From Bryobacterales bacterium F-183 (lineage in GTDB: Bacteria > Acidobacteriota > Terriglobia > Bryobacterales > Bryobacteraceae): 64,000 nt of DNA. This document shows, piece after piece, positions 39,010-49,607 of this stretch. The DNA lies in assembly GCA_016865505.2 (NCBI GenBank), contig AP025252.1, positions 5,230,137-5,294,136 on the forward strand. The letters run 5' to 3'. The position numbers and the translations under genes are program-made. The notes beneath the pieces were generated by a model. The model worked only from the letters and a program-made list of their open reading frames with translations, had not been told where the DNA came from and did not search any database. Each line of letters begins with the position of its first letter. Within the stretch, counting starts at the first letter, position 1.

Positions 39010-39384
39010 TTACCAGCGCGGACCACGGTCGCGGCCACCGCCGCCACCACCACCACCGGAACGGCCACGGCCACCGCCGCCGCCACCACCGTATCCACCG
39101 CGGCCACCGCCGCCGCCAAATCCGCCACCACCGCCGGCCGGCTTGGGACGGGCTTCGTTCACATTCATCGTGCGGCCACGGAGTTCCGCGCCGTTGAGGG
39201 CGTTGATTGCCGCTTCCGCTTCGTTCTTATTCGTCATTTCGACGAACGCAAATCCGCGAGCCTGTCCGGTGTCACGATCGGTAACGATGTGCACGCGCTC
39301 GACGGCGCCATACTGCGAAAACGCCGCCAGCAGGTCATCCTGCGTAACGCCGTAGCTTAAATTTCCAACAAAGATGTTGGTCAT
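39010..39384 (-). CDS. Glycine-rich RRM RNA-binding protein
   Basis: 124 residues from ATG 39384 with GAGAGAAG ahead of it; a TTG at 39399 is rejected. Residues 1-80 are an RNA recognition motif with RNP2 IFVGNLSYG and RNP1 RGFAFVEM. The C-terminal 45 residues are Gly/Arg-rich (GGGGGRGGYGGGGGG), which on the DNA appears as a CCGCCA-type low-complexity run. Proteins of this layout (Rbp in cyanobacteria and others) bind RNA and are usually cold-regulated. The 144-base leader upstream (39385-39528) includes a small CGGC/GCCG hairpin; I see no further gene there. Confidence 0.93.
   Translation of the reverse strand: MTNIFVGNLSYGVTQDDLLAAFSQYGAVERVHIVTDRDTGQARGFAFVEMTNKNEAEAAINALNGAELRGRTMNVNEARPKPAGGGGGFGGGGGRGGYGGGGGGGRGRSGGGGGGGGRDRGPRW
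39020..39135. repeat. Low-complexity GGN codon tract
   Basis: Runs of CCACCGCC-type triplets encode the glycine tail of the RRM protein on the minus strand. Such triplet tracts can change length by slippage. They also create the spurious Pro-rich reading frame on the plus strand at the same place. Confidence 0.8.
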
Positions 39385-39528
39385 GATCTTCTCTCTCAAA
39401 TCCCTTCTACTACAATTGTCCTTTTTCGGACTGCGCTATTGAAGCTACTCAAGCGTCGGCCGGATCGGCTCCTCGCCGGGTTAAGGGAGAGAAGACACTA
39501 AGACATTTCCACAGTAGCACGTAATGAA

Positions 39529-40152
39529 CTACGGTAGTGCGGCAATCGCGTCTTCTAATTGCACGAGTCCACCGGCGAAATAATGATCGGTGGCTTCAAT
39601 GGTGATCAGCTGCTTGGGATCGGGCAAGGCGTTGACCACAGGCTCCAAGTCCGCAATGGGGCCGAACTCATCGTTGGTGCTCTGTATGAAGTAGCGCGGC
39701 ACGGTGCAGCCTTCCAGGTACGACCGGTCTTTGTAGATGGTCGGAAAGCCCACAGCGATCAGGCGGCGCGGGTAGCCGAGTTGGCAGCCGAGGCGCAGCG
39801 TTATGCGTGAGCCGAACGAGAAGCCTGCGATCGTTACCGGTAGCGTCGGGTAGCGGCTGAGCAGGAACGACAGCGCGGCGCGCGCATCTTCCATCTCTCC
39901 TTCGCCGTTGTCGTACACGCCCTGGCTCAGGTTGACGCCGCGATAGTTGAAGCGCAGCACCACGCATCCGGCGCGGCGCAGACCCTTAGCAGTACGGTAG
40001 ACGACCTTGTTGTGCATCGTCCCGCCGTGCTGGGGATGCGGATGGCAGACCAGCGCGGCCTCTACGGGATCGCGATCTTCAGGCTCTTCGAGAATGGCCT
40101 CAATGCGTCCCGCAGGGCCGTTGATGAACAGAGATTCAATGCGCCGGGGCAC
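39529..40152 (-). CDS. Alpha/beta hydrolase, COG2945/KANL3-Tex30 type
   Basis: 207 residues from GTG 40152. ALVCHPHPQHGGTMHNKVV, RFNYRGVNLSQGVYDNGEGE and the nucleophile elbow IAGFSFGSRITLRLG are the diagnostic blocks of the small cytoplasmic hydrolase family COG2945. The catalytic His is probably in EATDHYFAGGLVQLE. The open frame begins 5 bases after the YajQ stop, so the two are cotranscribed. Substrate unknown. Confidence 0.88.
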   Translation of the reverse strand: MPRRIESLFINGPAGRIEAILEEPEDRDPVEAALVCHPHPQHGGTMHNKVVYRTAKGLRRAGCVVLRFNYRGVNLSQGVYDNGEGEMEDARAALSFLLSRYPTLPVTIAGFSFGSRITLRLGCQLGYPRRLIAVGFPTIYKDRSYLEGCTVPRYFIQSTNDEFGPIADLEPVVNALPDPKQLITIEATDHYFAGGLVQLEDAIAALP

Positions 40153-40157
40153 GGGAA

Positions 40158-40664
40158 CTAGCTCGACCTGTAGTTGGTGAACTGCATGTCGATGCCGAAG
40201 TCCTGCTGGCGGAGCATGGCGATGACATCCTGCAACGTATCGCGATCCTTGCCGGAGACGCGGACGTAGTCACCCTGGATCGAGGCCTGCGCCTTCTTCT
40301 TGCTGTCCTTGATGACCTTGACGATCTCTTTGCACTTTTCCGTCGTGATGCCCTGCTGCAGGGTGATTTCCTGACGGACGGTGGAGTTGGCGGCGGGCGT
40401 AATGGTGCCGTAGGAGAGACCCTTGAGCGGCACTTTGCGCTTGACCAGCTTGCTTTCGAGGATGTCGCGCACGGCGCCAATGGTGTACTCGTCGGCGCTT
40501 TGGAGCGTGATCTTGTGATCCTTCTCGTTGAGCTGGATGTCGGACTTGGAGTCCTTGAGATCGTAGCGCTGGCCAATTTCCTTGGCAGCTTGCTGGATAG
40601 CGTTGACCACTTCCGGCATTTCGATCTTGGAAACGATATCAAATGAGTTTTCGGCGGCAGCCAT
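40158..40664 (-). CDS. yajQ: YajQ-family nucleotide/RNA-binding protein
   Basis: 168 residues, normal length. MAAAENSFDIVSKIEMPEVVNAIQ, RYDLKDSKSDIQLNE and the C-terminal VRVSGKDRDTLQDVIAMLRQQDFGIDMQFTNYR are the YajQ/UPF0234 hallmarks; the two ferredoxin-like domains of the family bind nucleic acid or, in some species, cyclic di-GMP. Located in the cytoplasm. The gene is followed by the hydrolase with 5 bases between. Confidence 0.97.
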   Translation of the reverse strand: MAAAENSFDIVSKIEMPEVVNAIQQAAKEIGQRYDLKDSKSDIQLNEKDHKITLQSADEYTIGAVRDILESKLVKRKVPLKGLSYGTITPAANSTVRQEITLQQGITTEKCKEIVKVIKDSKKKAQASIQGDYVRVSGKDRDTLQDVIAMLRQQDFGIDMQFTNYRSS

Positions 40665-40675
40665 ATCGAGTTGAG

Positions 40676-41248
40676 TTAATGTCCTAAAGCTAGCAAAACA
40701 CGCTCGGTGATTTCTTTAATCAGCGCGGGCATGGCGGCGTCGAGCGCCAGGGTTACGGCAGCTTCCACGCGTTGCGGGTCCACTTGGGGCTTTGGCGGCG
40801 TGGGAGCGGCCGGGGTTTGCGGAGGCTCGGGCGCGGGTTGCGCGTCGAGAATCTGGTCGCCGAACAAGCCTCGCGCCAGTTGTGCTTCCTGCACGAGGGC
40901 ATGTACGGTTTTGGCTACTGCTGAGGCTTCAAACGGCTTCTTAATCAGTCCGTCGCTACCGCAGCGGCGGACCTCTTCGTCGTCCACCGGCTCAAGCAGG
41001 CCCGCCAAAAGTACGACGCGCGCGTGTTGATGGCGCGGCGTCGACTTGACGTGGCGGCAGATCTCGTAGCCGCTGTGCTTGGGCAGATAAACATCGACGA
41101 GGATGACGTCAGGGTCGACGTCGGGCAGCCGTAGCAGCGCGGTTTCGCCGTCTGTGACGCTGACCACCTCATAGCCTTCTTCGCGAAGAATCATTTCCCC
41201 CATGCGCTGAGCATGGGGGCTATCGTCGGCGAGAAGTATGCGCGTCAC
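40676..41248 (-). CDS. Response regulator with C-terminal helical tail
   Basis: 190 residues. The receiver domain has DD (residues 8-9), the phosphorylation site Asp52 in VILVDVYLPKHSGYE, and the Lys of LIKKPFEA. After a Pro/Ala linker (about 130-160) a helical tail (AAVTLALDAAMPALIKEITERVLLAL) follows, with no DNA-binding domain, so output is probably by protein contact. The start is GTG 41248, overlapping the BamD stop as GTGA. A response regulator coupled to BamD is unusual; its kinase is not adjacent. Confidence 0.92.
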   Translation of the reverse strand: MTRILLADDSPHAQRMGEMILREEGYEVVSVTDGETALLRLPDVDPDVILVDVYLPKHSGYEICRHVKSTPRHQHARVVLLAGLLEPVDDEEVRRCGSDGLIKKPFEASAVAKTVHALVQEAQLARGLFGDQILDAQPAPEPPQTPAAPTPPKPQVDPQRVEAAVTLALDAAMPALIKEITERVLLALGH

Positions 41249-42513
41249 TTGGTCTGCTTTTTCGGCTTCTTTTCCTTCTTGGGCTTGCCGAACTGGCGAT
41301 TGGTGGGCAGCGGCTCGTTGGAGGTCGCGGCCGGGGCCGTACCTGCAGCGGGCGTACCTTCCGCAGCGGTACCCGCGCCACCTGCGGCAGCAGAGCCAGG
41401 AGCCGGCGGAGTCATGCGCGCGTCCGGCTGCTTATCCAGAGCCGTGGTATCCGCAGCACCGGCGGGATTGCCGATCGTAACGTCGGTGAAGCCAGGACCC
41501 TGGGCGTCCGTCGGGATCGGGACGCTAACCGGGATGCCGGTACGCAGGCTGGTCATCGCCGGGGTGCCCGACTTGGCCGCTGCGCTCATGTCTGGTCCAC
41601 GAGCCATGAAGCCGAAGGTCTTGCGCATCATGCCGGGCTTGGTGAAGTTTTCCTTCTCGTACTGCATGCGGGCGACGGCCACGGGATCTGCTTCAGGAAT
41701 CTCACCTTCGAGTTCCTTAAGGCGCTTCTTGGCGTCGTCAGCGTAGTCCGAAAGCGGATAGTCGCGCACGATCTTTTGGTACGACGCGACGGCCTGAGGC
41801 TTGAAGCGGTTGCCCATGCGAGAGTACGAATCGGCCTGCATCCAGAGGGCTTCGTCAGCGTCGCTATAGAGCGGGTACTGATTGACGAGGCCGCTCAAAC
41901 GGTTGGCGGCGGCCGGATGGCTGCCCTTGCGATGGTAGAACGAGCCAACCTTGAATTCGCTGCCGGCAATGACTTCCTGAATGTCTCGCAGCTTCTGTTC
42001 GGCGTCGGGCGCGAACTTGGAGTTGGGGAACTGGGTCAACAGCGTACGGCATTCCTGTTCGGCGCGGAGCGCCTGCGAGGTGTCGCGGTCGATCTTTTCC
42101 ATCTGCTTGACGTGGATGCCACAGATCTTGTTCTGGGCTTCCGCGGATTCTTCCATGGTGGGGTAGAACAGGATGAAGTCTTTGTATTCGGCTTCTGCCT
42201 GCGCCAAACCGTGGGAGCCGCCTTCGCGGAACCAGCTATCGGCCACGGCGAGTTTGGCCTTGGCTAGGTACTCGCTGGTGTCGTAGGTGTTGATGAGCGT
42301 GTTGAGCGTGATGCGAGCCACTTCATAGCGGCCCTTTTCAATGTCGCGGACCGCTTTGTCGAACAGCACCTTGTCGGGCTGCTGCGTGTCCTTCGTGATC
42401 GGATTCTCGTACTTCTTGCGCCGGAAGCAGCCGGAGGACGGCAGGATCAGGCCCACCGCGACAAGCGCCATCAACGAACGCGTAATCCAATTTCGATTCA
42501 TAAGCCTCTTCAT
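41245..42513 (-). CDS. bamD: BamD/YfiO-type outer-membrane assembly lipoprotein
   Basis: 422 residues. The signal peptide ends in the lipobox LPSSGC with Cys29 (counting from 42513; an internal ATG at 42501 is equally good). Tetratricopeptide-like repeats follow (YEVARITLNTLINTYDTSEYLAKAKLAVADSWF, AEAEYKDFILFYPTMEES, LRAEQECRTLLTQFPNSKFAPDAEQKL), the BamD pattern. The C-terminal third (residues about 290-420) is an acidobacterial extension rich in Ala, Gly and Pro. BamD carries beta-barrel precursors to BamA at the outer membrane. It starts one base before the end of rpe and shares GTGA with the response regulator. Confidence 0.93.
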   Translation of the reverse strand: MKRLMNRNWITRSLMALVAVGLILPSSGCFRRKKYENPITKDTQQPDKVLFDKAVRDIEKGRYEVARITLNTLINTYDTSEYLAKAKLAVADSWFREGGSHGLAQAEAEYKDFILFYPTMEESAEAQNKICGIHVKQMEKIDRDTSQALRAEQECRTLLTQFPNSKFAPDAEQKLRDIQEVIAGSEFKVGSFYHRKGSHPAAANRLSGLVNQYPLYSDADEALWMQADSYSRMGNRFKPQAVASYQKIVRDYPLSDYADDAKKRLKELEGEIPEADPVAVARMQYEKENFTKPGMMRKTFGFMARGPDMSAAAKSGTPAMTSLRTGIPVSVPIPTDAQGPGFTDVTIGNPAGAADTTALDKQPDARMTPPAPGSAAAGGAGTAAEGTPAAGTAPAATSNEPLPTNRQFGKPKKEKKPKKQTK

Positions 42514-43193
42514 TAAACTGCCACTGCGGTGGCACTCTTGGCCAGCCGCTGCATTTCCCGAACAGTGTCACCGGGGTTCACACTGTGAAACACCGACGAC
42601 CCCGCAACCAGCCAATCCACGCCGGCTCTGACGATATCGCCCAGGTTTTCCAGGCTCACGCCGCCGTCGATCTCGATAGCATAATGCAATCCGCATTCCT
42701 CTCGTAAGGACGCCAATTGCGCGACCTTGCGTAAGGAGTTGGGAATGAACTTCTGCCCGCCGAACCCAGGGTTGACGCTCATCACCAGAACATAATCCAC
42801 AACATGCAGAACCTCTGTCAACGTCGCGACAGGAGTGGCCGGATTGATGACCACACCGGCTTTGACGCCGAGGTCCTGAATCATGCGCAACGTTCGATCC
42901 AGATGCCTGCAGGCTTCCTGATGCACGCTGATGGAGTACGCTCCAGCCTTGGCAAACACGGGCGCAAAGAAGTCCGGATCGGTGATCATCAGGTGCACGT
43001 CGAGCTTAAGGTTAGTGACCTTGCGGAGAGACTCCACAATGGGCGGACCCAACGTCAGATTGGGGACAAAGTGCCCGTCCATGACGTCGACATGGAGCAT
43101 CGAAATACCCGCCGCTTCGACGGTTTTGACCTCTTCGCCTAACCGCGCAAAGTCCGCAGAAAGGATGGAGGGAAGGATTTCCACCTGATGCAT
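42513..43193 (-). CDS. rpe: Ribulose-phosphate 3-epimerase
   Basis: 226 residues from ATG 43193 (MHQVEILPSILSADFARL). The TIM-barrel metal ligands lie in MLHVDVMDGHFVPNLTLG and KLDVHLMI; MSVNPGFGGQKF and the phosphate site IDGGVSLENL and VAGSSVF complete the family motifs. The enzyme interconverts ribulose 5-phosphate and xylulose 5-phosphate. The open frame to 43259 would reach into the divergent potA start, so it is rejected. The stop shares a base with the bamD start. Confidence 0.97.
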   Translation of the reverse strand: MHQVEILPSILSADFARLGEEVKTVEAAGISMLHVDVMDGHFVPNLTLGPPIVESLRKVTNLKLDVHLMITDPDFFAPVFAKAGAYSISVHQEACRHLDRTLRMIQDLGVKAGVVINPATPVATLTEVLHVVDYVLVMSVNPGFGGQKFIPNSLRKVAQLASLREECGLHYAIEIDGGVSLENLGDIVRAGVDWLVAGSSVFHSVNPGDTVREMQRLAKSATAVAV

Positions 43194-43248
43194 CTGACTG
43201 ATACTGGACGACCTTTGGGGGTTCCTCACCGATGGTAGCATTTCGTTC

Positions 43249-44208
43249 ATGGCGGCCATACTCGAACTGCGGGGCGTTTCCAGGCACTATCCCGGGCATC
43301 GCGCGGTGCACAATGTTTCGCTCGAAGTGGAAAGTGGCGCCTTTTATTCCATTTTGGGTCCTTCAGGCTGCGGTAAGACCACCACACTTCGGCTGATTGC
43401 CGGCTTTGACGAGCCGACCAGCGGCGACATCCTGCTCGATGGCAAGCCTCTGCAGAACGTACCGGCGTTTGAGCGTCCGGTGAATACGGTGTTTCAGCGG
43501 TACGCGCTGTTTCCGCATCTGACGGTGGAAGGCAACGTCGAGTTCGGACTGCGGCGGCGGGGCGTACGGGATTGCAAGACTAAGGTGGCCGAGGCGCTGG
43601 AGATGGTCCACCTGACAGGGAAGGAAAAGCGAATGCCGTCGCAGTTGTCGGGCGGCGAACAGCAGCGGGTGGCACTCGCGAGGTCCCTGGTGTTGGAGCC
43701 TCGTGTGTTGCTGCTGGACGAGCCACTGTCCGCGCTGGATCCGGCGTTACGGAAGTCGGTACGGGCGGAGTTGAAGGCGCTGCAGCGGCGGACCGGGATC
43801 ACGTTTGTGTTCATCACGCATGACCAGGAGGAGGCGCTGTCGCTGTCGGACCGGATCGCGGTGATGAACAAGGGCGAGGTGGAACAGATCGGGTCCCCGC
43901 AGGACATCTATGTGCGTCCGGCGACGCCGTTTGTGGCGACCTTTCTGGGCGACGTGAATTGGATTGACGATGCATCGAAGTTGGGCGTACGTCCGGAGGC
44001 GACTCGGATCGGGCGGGAATCGCCGGGGAACGGCGCGCGCATCGAAAGCGGGCAGGTACGGCAGAGTGTGTTTTTGGGCCACTGCTTTCATGTAGAGACG
44101 GAGACGTCGCGCGGCAGGATTGTAGCGGAGGCGGCGCAGCCTTTTGCTGCCGGTGAGAACGTGTTCGTGTGGTGGCACGCGGCGGACGAGATGCGCTTTC
44201 ATGCATAA
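43249..44208 (+). CDS. potA: Polyamine-type ABC transporter ATPase
   Basis: 319 residues. Walker [12 protein letters not shown]-loop [16 protein letters not shown], signature [16 protein letters not shown], Walker [12 protein letters not shown] and H-loop [10 protein letters not shown] are all intact. The C-terminal TOBE-like domain is shorter than in E. coli PotA. Together with the next three genes it makes a complete spermidine/putrescine-type importer; the polyamine assignment rests on family resemblance. Divergent from rpe with 55 bases between starts. Confidence 0.94.
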   Translation: MAAILELRGVSRHYPGHRAVHNVSLEVESGAFYSILGPSGCGKTTTLRLIAGFDEPTSGDILLDGKPLQNVPAFERPVNTVFQRYALFPHLTVEGNVEFGLRRRGVRDCKTKVAEALEMVHLTGKEKRMPSQLSGGEQQRVALARSLVLEPRVLLLDEPLSALDPALRKSVRAELKALQRRTGITFVFITHDQEEALSLSDRIAVMNKGEVEQIGSPQDIYVRPATPFVATFLGDVNWIDDASKLGVRPEATRIGRESPGNGARIESGQVRQSVFLGHCFHVETETSRGRIVAEAAQPFAAGENVFVWWHAADEMRFHA

Positions 44209-45013
44209 GCTGCGAGCGTGGTTCCTGCTGCCGGCGAGGCTGGTGAACTTTGTCTGCTTCGTCGTTCCACTGTGCATCGTGCTGGCGTACAGCTTGCTGT
44301 CGCGCGGCGTGTACGGTGGGGTCGAGCAGCCTTGGACGTTCGAGAATTACCGGCGATTGGTGGACCCGCTGTACCTGGGGATCTTCTTGCGGTCCTTCTG
44401 GATTGCGGGGCTCGCGACGTTGTTGTGTCTGGTGCTGGGATTCCCGCTGGCGTGGTTCATTGCGCGGTCCAGCGTGCGCCGCCGGACCTTATATCTGAAT
44501 CTGGTGATGATCCCGTTCTGGACAAGCTTTCTGGTGCGGACATACGCGTGGATGTTTCTGCTGCGCGATACGGGGTTGATCAACACGGTGCTGCTGGCGA
44601 CGGGGATCATCGCGGAGCCGTTGCCGTTGCTGTACAACAACGGCGCTGTACTGCTGGGGCTGGTGTACGGGTACCTGCCGTTTCTGGTGCTGCCTGTGTA
44701 CACGTCGCTCGAAAAGATCGATCTGTCGATGATGGAAGCCGCTGCCGATCTGGGAGCGCGTCCGATAACGGCGTTCTGGCAGGTGGTGGTGCCGATGGCG
44801 AAGCCGGGGATGCGCGCAGGGTCGATTCTGGTTTTCATCTCCTGCATCGGCACGTATCTGACGCCGGATTTGCTGGGTGGCAGCAAGACGATCATGATCG
44901 GGAACGTGGTGCAGAATCAGTTCACGGCGGCGCGCGATTGGCCCTTTGGGGCGGCTTGCTCACTTCTGCTGATGGGGCTGGTGATGCTGTTTCTGCGGAG
45001 CGATGAGCTGTGA
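44201..45013 (+). CDS. potB: Polyamine-type ABC permease, first subunit
   Basis: 270 residues from ATG 44201 ([14 protein letters not shown]), overlapping the potA stop by 8 bases. Six hydrophobic helices and the EAA loop [21 protein letters not shown], the site where the ATPase docks. PotB/PotC-type family. The longer open frame starting at 44144 is not used. Confidence 0.93.
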   Translation: MHKLRAWFLLPARLVNFVCFVVPLCIVLAYSLLSRGVYGGVEQPWTFENYRRLVDPLYLGIFLRSFWIAGLATLLCLVLGFPLAWFIARSSVRRRTLYLNLVMIPFWTSFLVRTYAWMFLLRDTGLINTVLLATGIIAEPLPLLYNNGAVLLGLVYGYLPFLVLPVYTSLEKIDLSMMEAAADLGARPITAFWQVVVPMAKPGMRAGSILVFISCIGTYLTPDLLGGSKTIMIGNVVQNQFTAARDWPFGAACSLLLMGLVMLFLRSDEL

Positions 45014-45777
45014 TGCGGAACGGTAAATGGATCGCTGCGTATGCCGCAGCGGCGTATCTGTTCCTGCATGTACCGCTGCTGGTGCTGGCGGTGTTCAGCT
45101 TCAACGCGTCGAAGTTCACGGTATGGCAGGGGTTTTCGCTGCAGTGGTACGCGCAGATTTTTGAGAATGACCAGTTGCTGGAATCGACCTGGAATTCGCT
45201 GGTGATCGCGTTGGCGTCCACAGTGTTGGCGACAGCGATCGGCACGCTTTGCGCGTACGGCATCTGGAAGCGGAAGGCGCCCGTGTTGTCGGGATCGTTG
45301 TACCTATCGTTGGTGACGCCGGAGATCGTGACGGGGATTTCGTTGCTGGCCCTATTCCAATGGAGCTTCCGTTTTTTGGGACTGCAGTTGGGCATGCACA
45401 CGGTGATCCTGGCGCATGTGGCGTTCTGCCTGGCATACGTGGTGATTACGGTACTGGCGCGGTTGCGGACGTTTGATGCGTCGCTGGAGGAAGCGGCATT
45501 GGATCTGGGCGCGACGCCGTGGCAGGCGTTTCGACTGGTCACGTTGCCGGCCATCCTGCCTGGCGTAATCGCGGCAGCTTTATTGGCGTTTACAGTGTCG
45601 ATTGACGACTACGTGATCACGTCGCTGGTGGCGGGCGTCGATTCGGAAACCTTGCCGATGGTGGTGTACCAGATGGCGCGGCGTGGCGTGTCTCCGGTGG
45701 TGAATGCGATATCGACCTTGATCGTGCTGGGGCTTGGCGTGTTGATCCTGGTTTCCGAAAGGCTACAGCAGCGATGA
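45013..45777 (+). CDS. potC: Polyamine-type ABC permease, second subunit
   Basis: 254 residues from ATG 45013 sharing TGATG with the potB stop; a GTG at 45010 in the same frame is possible. Six helices and the EAA loop EAALDLGATPWQAFRLVTLP. It pairs with PotB to form the channel. The stop shares ATGA with potD. Confidence 0.93.
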   Translation: MRNGKWIAAYAAAAYLFLHVPLLVLAVFSFNASKFTVWQGFSLQWYAQIFENDQLLESTWNSLVIALASTVLATAIGTLCAYGIWKRKAPVLSGSLYLSLVTPEIVTGISLLALFQWSFRFLGLQLGMHTVILAHVAFCLAYVVITVLARLRTFDASLEEAALDLGATPWQAFRLVTLPAILPGVIAAALLAFTVSIDDYVITSLVAGVDSETLPMVVYQMARRGVSPVVNAISTLIVLGLGVLILVSERLQQR

Positions 45778-46811
45778 TGAATCGGCGGCGCGTGTTCTTG
45801 TTGGCGGTGCCGGGTGCGTTGGCCGGCTGCATGAAGGGGCAGACGCGGCGGCTGAACGTCATGAATTGGGGCGACTACATCGGGTCCACTACGATTCGTG
45901 ACTTTGAGCGCGAGTTCCAGGTGAAGGTACGGTATGGGACGTACGAGAACAATGAGGAACTGTTCGGCAAGGTGATGGGCGGCAATTCGGGTTGGGACGT
46001 TGTGTTTCCGACCCAGAATCGAGTGGCGCCGATGCGGCAACTGGGATTGCTGGCGCCGCTGGAGCATCGAAGGTTGCCGGGGTTGGCTAACCTGTTTGCG
46101 CGTTTTCAGAAGCCGCTTTGGGATCCGTCGCTCGAGTGGTGCGTTCCGTATATGTGGACGACGAGTGGCATCGCGTACAACAGCAGGCTGTATCATGCGG
46201 GGGCGCCGGAATCGTGGAAAGACTTGTGGGATGAGAGAGCGCGCGGCAAGCTGACGATGCTGGATGACGTGGATGATGTGTTCGGTGCGGCGCTGGCAAA
46301 GCTCGGGTATGCGTACAACTCGGCGAACCCAGAGCATTTGCGGCGAGCGCAGCAAGAGATCATCACGCAGAAGCGGCTGGTGCGGGCGTACATCAGCACC
46401 GAGGCTCGGGATCAGATGGTGGCAGGCGATGTACTGGTGGCGCAGACGTTCGCGACCACTGCACAGTTGGCTATCGATGGCAATGCGGATGTGGTGTACC
46501 GGCATCCCAAAGATGCGTTTGCGGTGTACTGCGATTGCGGCGTGATCCTGCGGGAGAGCAAGCGCACTGAGTTGGCGCACGAGTTTTTGAATTACACACT
46601 GCGGCCGGATGTAAGCGCCAAGATCGCGCAGACGATTCGTACAGCGACGCCGAACGAAAAGGCGTTTGCGTCGTTGGCGGCGAGTGAGCAGGCGAATGCG
46701 ACGTTGTATCCGGCTTCCGAGGTGCTGGATCGTGCGGAGTGGCCGCTGCCGCTGCCTCCGGAGATCGTACGGTTGCGAGATCGGTTGTGGACTGAGGTGA
46801 AGGCGGGTTAG
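45774..46811 (+). CDS. potD: Polyamine-binding lipoprotein
   Basis: 345 residues. MMNRRRVFLLAVPGALAGC has an Arg-rich n-region and a lipobox LAGC, so the binding protein is tethered to the membrane. LNVMNWGDYIGSTTIRDFEREF and GWDVVFPTQNRVAPMRQLGLL match PotD/PotF. The acidic/aromatic ligand pocket residues cannot be verified by eye, so the exact polyamine is open. It starts inside the potC stop. Its own stop overlaps the convergent PIN gene by 4 bases. Confidence 0.92.
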   Translation: MMNRRRVFLLAVPGALAGCMKGQTRRLNVMNWGDYIGSTTIRDFEREFQVKVRYGTYENNEELFGKVMGGNSGWDVVFPTQNRVAPMRQLGLLAPLEHRRLPGLANLFARFQKPLWDPSLEWCVPYMWTTSGIAYNSRLYHAGAPESWKDLWDERARGKLTMLDDVDDVFGAALAKLGYAYNSANPEHLRRAQQEIITQKRLVRAYISTEARDQMVAGDVLVAQTFATTAQLAIDGNADVVYRHPKDAFAVYCDCGVILRESKRTELAHEFLNYTLRPDVSAKIAQTIRTATPNEKAFASLAASEQANATLYPASEVLDRAEWPLPLPPEIVRLRDRLWTEVKAG

Positions 46812-47185
46812 ACGAGTACCAGGCGTACACTTGGGTCGATTGCGCGAAGATCCTTCGGGTCACTCGTTAAGACAGTTTGCTTGTGGCGCTTTGCGCAAAC
46901 GATGACATGCGCGTCAACGACATCCGCAGTTCGGCTTCGACGTAACATACGTCCGATCACCGCAGCGTCCCCGGCTGTGAGAGGTTCAATGATGGTCTGC
47001 GGGTGACGAGCCAATGACGAGATGCTTGCTTGCCTCGCCGGATCGCGCCAAACCTGTGCCAGGACCGGAGCGGGAATCGTGACTGAGCCTTTCTCCGCAA
47101 GCAATCGCTTGAGGAGCGTAACAACGTGACGGTCGTCCCGATCCAAAGCGATCAAACCACCAGCGTCGAAGGTAACGCCAATCAA
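46808..47185 (-). CDS. PIN-domain toxin-like RNase
   Basis: 125 residues. The PIN fold begins FDAGGLIALDRDDR (first catalytic Asp), and VVDAHVIVCAKRHK and LTSDPKDLRAI carry later acidic residues. At the second acidic site the usual Glu of LAEL is Gln in VLAQVWRD, as in one subgroup of PIN proteins, so activity should be tested. It overlaps the antitoxin gene by ATGA and follows it, the normal order for VapBC-like pairs. Confidence 0.9.
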   Translation of the reverse strand: MIGVTFDAGGLIALDRDDRHVVTLLKRLLAEKGSVTIPAPVLAQVWRDPARQASISSLARHPQTIIEPLTAGDAAVIGRMLRRSRTADVVDAHVIVCAKRHKQTVLTSDPKDLRAIDPSVRLVLV

Positions 47186-47460
47186 GCGGCAGTCCGCTTG
47201 CGAGAGGTTTTTCTCACTTGAGGCTCTACACCGGCTAGTACTTGCTCAACCCAAGCTAGTTCCTCCGCGCTGGGAGGACCGCCAGTCCGAGCAAGAGACT
47301 CATCCAAAAGCTCATCAAAGCTCTTCGTGCTGTTGATGGCAGACGTAAGGGCGTTCTCCACGAAATCAGAGACACTCCGAGCTTCGCCTTTGGACACCAA
47401 AGCTTTGATCTCGTCCATTTGCCGCTCTGAGATGTGAATCGTGATTTTACTGCCTGCCAT
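47182..47460 (-). CDS. Ribbon-helix-helix antitoxin
   Basis: 92 residues. The N-terminal KITIHISERQMDEIKALVSKG and SVSDFVENAL form a CopG/ParD-type ribbon-helix-helix that would bind its own promoter; the C-terminal half (FDELLDESLARTGGPPSAEEL) should wrap the toxin. The pair is a VapBC-like type II toxin-antitoxin system. ATG 47460, 4 bases before the GMC dehydrogenase stop on the same strand. Confidence 0.88.
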   Translation of the reverse strand: MAGSKITIHISERQMDEIKALVSKGEARSVSDFVENALTSAINSTKSFDELLDESLARTGGPPSAEELAWVEQVLAGVEPQVRKTSRKRTAA

Positions 47461-47464
47461 ACGC

Positions 47465-49117
<1,653 letters not shown>

Positions 49118-49121
49118 GGCG

Positions 49122-49589
49122 TTAAACCTGATGCTCCGGATGCGTGCAGCCCTTGAACTCGGGCAGGTAGGTATTGGCGTTCCAGCCGAGTTCGGTTTTG
49201 AGGCCTTCGATGGTCGAATAGTACGTGTCGATGGTGTCGCCCTTGAGCAGGCGGAAGTGGCGCGCGCCTTCGGTGTCCGTCTCTTTGCTGATGCGCGTCA
49301 GGGTCTCTACGCTGTCGCCGCCGTTGGCTGCGAACCAGGTGAGCGCCGCTTGCCAGCGATCCTTGCGGCCCGCATCGGTGGCGAGGCTCGCGTCAATGAA
49401 GCCGGCGACGCCCGCATCGATCGCTCCGGGCGTTTCCGTACGCGGAATGATGCGCTCGGTGAGCTTTTGCAGCAGTTCGAACTGCGCGGCGGACAGTACT
49501 TTGGGCGACGGCGTCTGTCCGAGCGCGGGCAAGACTGTTGCGGCTGCGCTGGAAATCGTGACAAGAGCCTGACGGCGGCTACTGGACAT
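49122..49589 (-). CDS. Gluconate 2-dehydrogenase subunit 3-family small subunit
   Basis: 155 residues with a Tat-like N-terminus ([23 protein letters not shown]). The mature domain [25 protein letters not shown] belongs to the subunit 3 family (PF13618), which serves as partner and export chaperone for GMC dehydrogenases. It is directly upstream of the GMC gene. A cytochrome subunit, often the third partner, is absent here. Confidence 0.92.
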   Translation of the reverse strand: MSSSRRQALVTISSAAATVLPALGQTPSPKVLSAAQFELLQKLTERIIPRTETPGAIDAGVAGFIDASLATDAGRKDRWQAALTWFAANGGDSVETLTRISKETDTEGARHFRLLKGDTIDTYYSTIEGLKTELGWNANTYLPEFKGCTHPEHQV

Positions 49590-49607
49590 GTCGCCCAGTT
49601 TATCGGA

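Noticed and set aside
38870-39355. Pro-rich 161-residue open frame on the plus strand
   Set aside because: It is the complement of the glycine codon tract of the RRM protein.
44218-45006. 262-residue open frame overlapping the first permease
   Set aside because: Different frame inside potB, no hydrophobic helices or family motifs.
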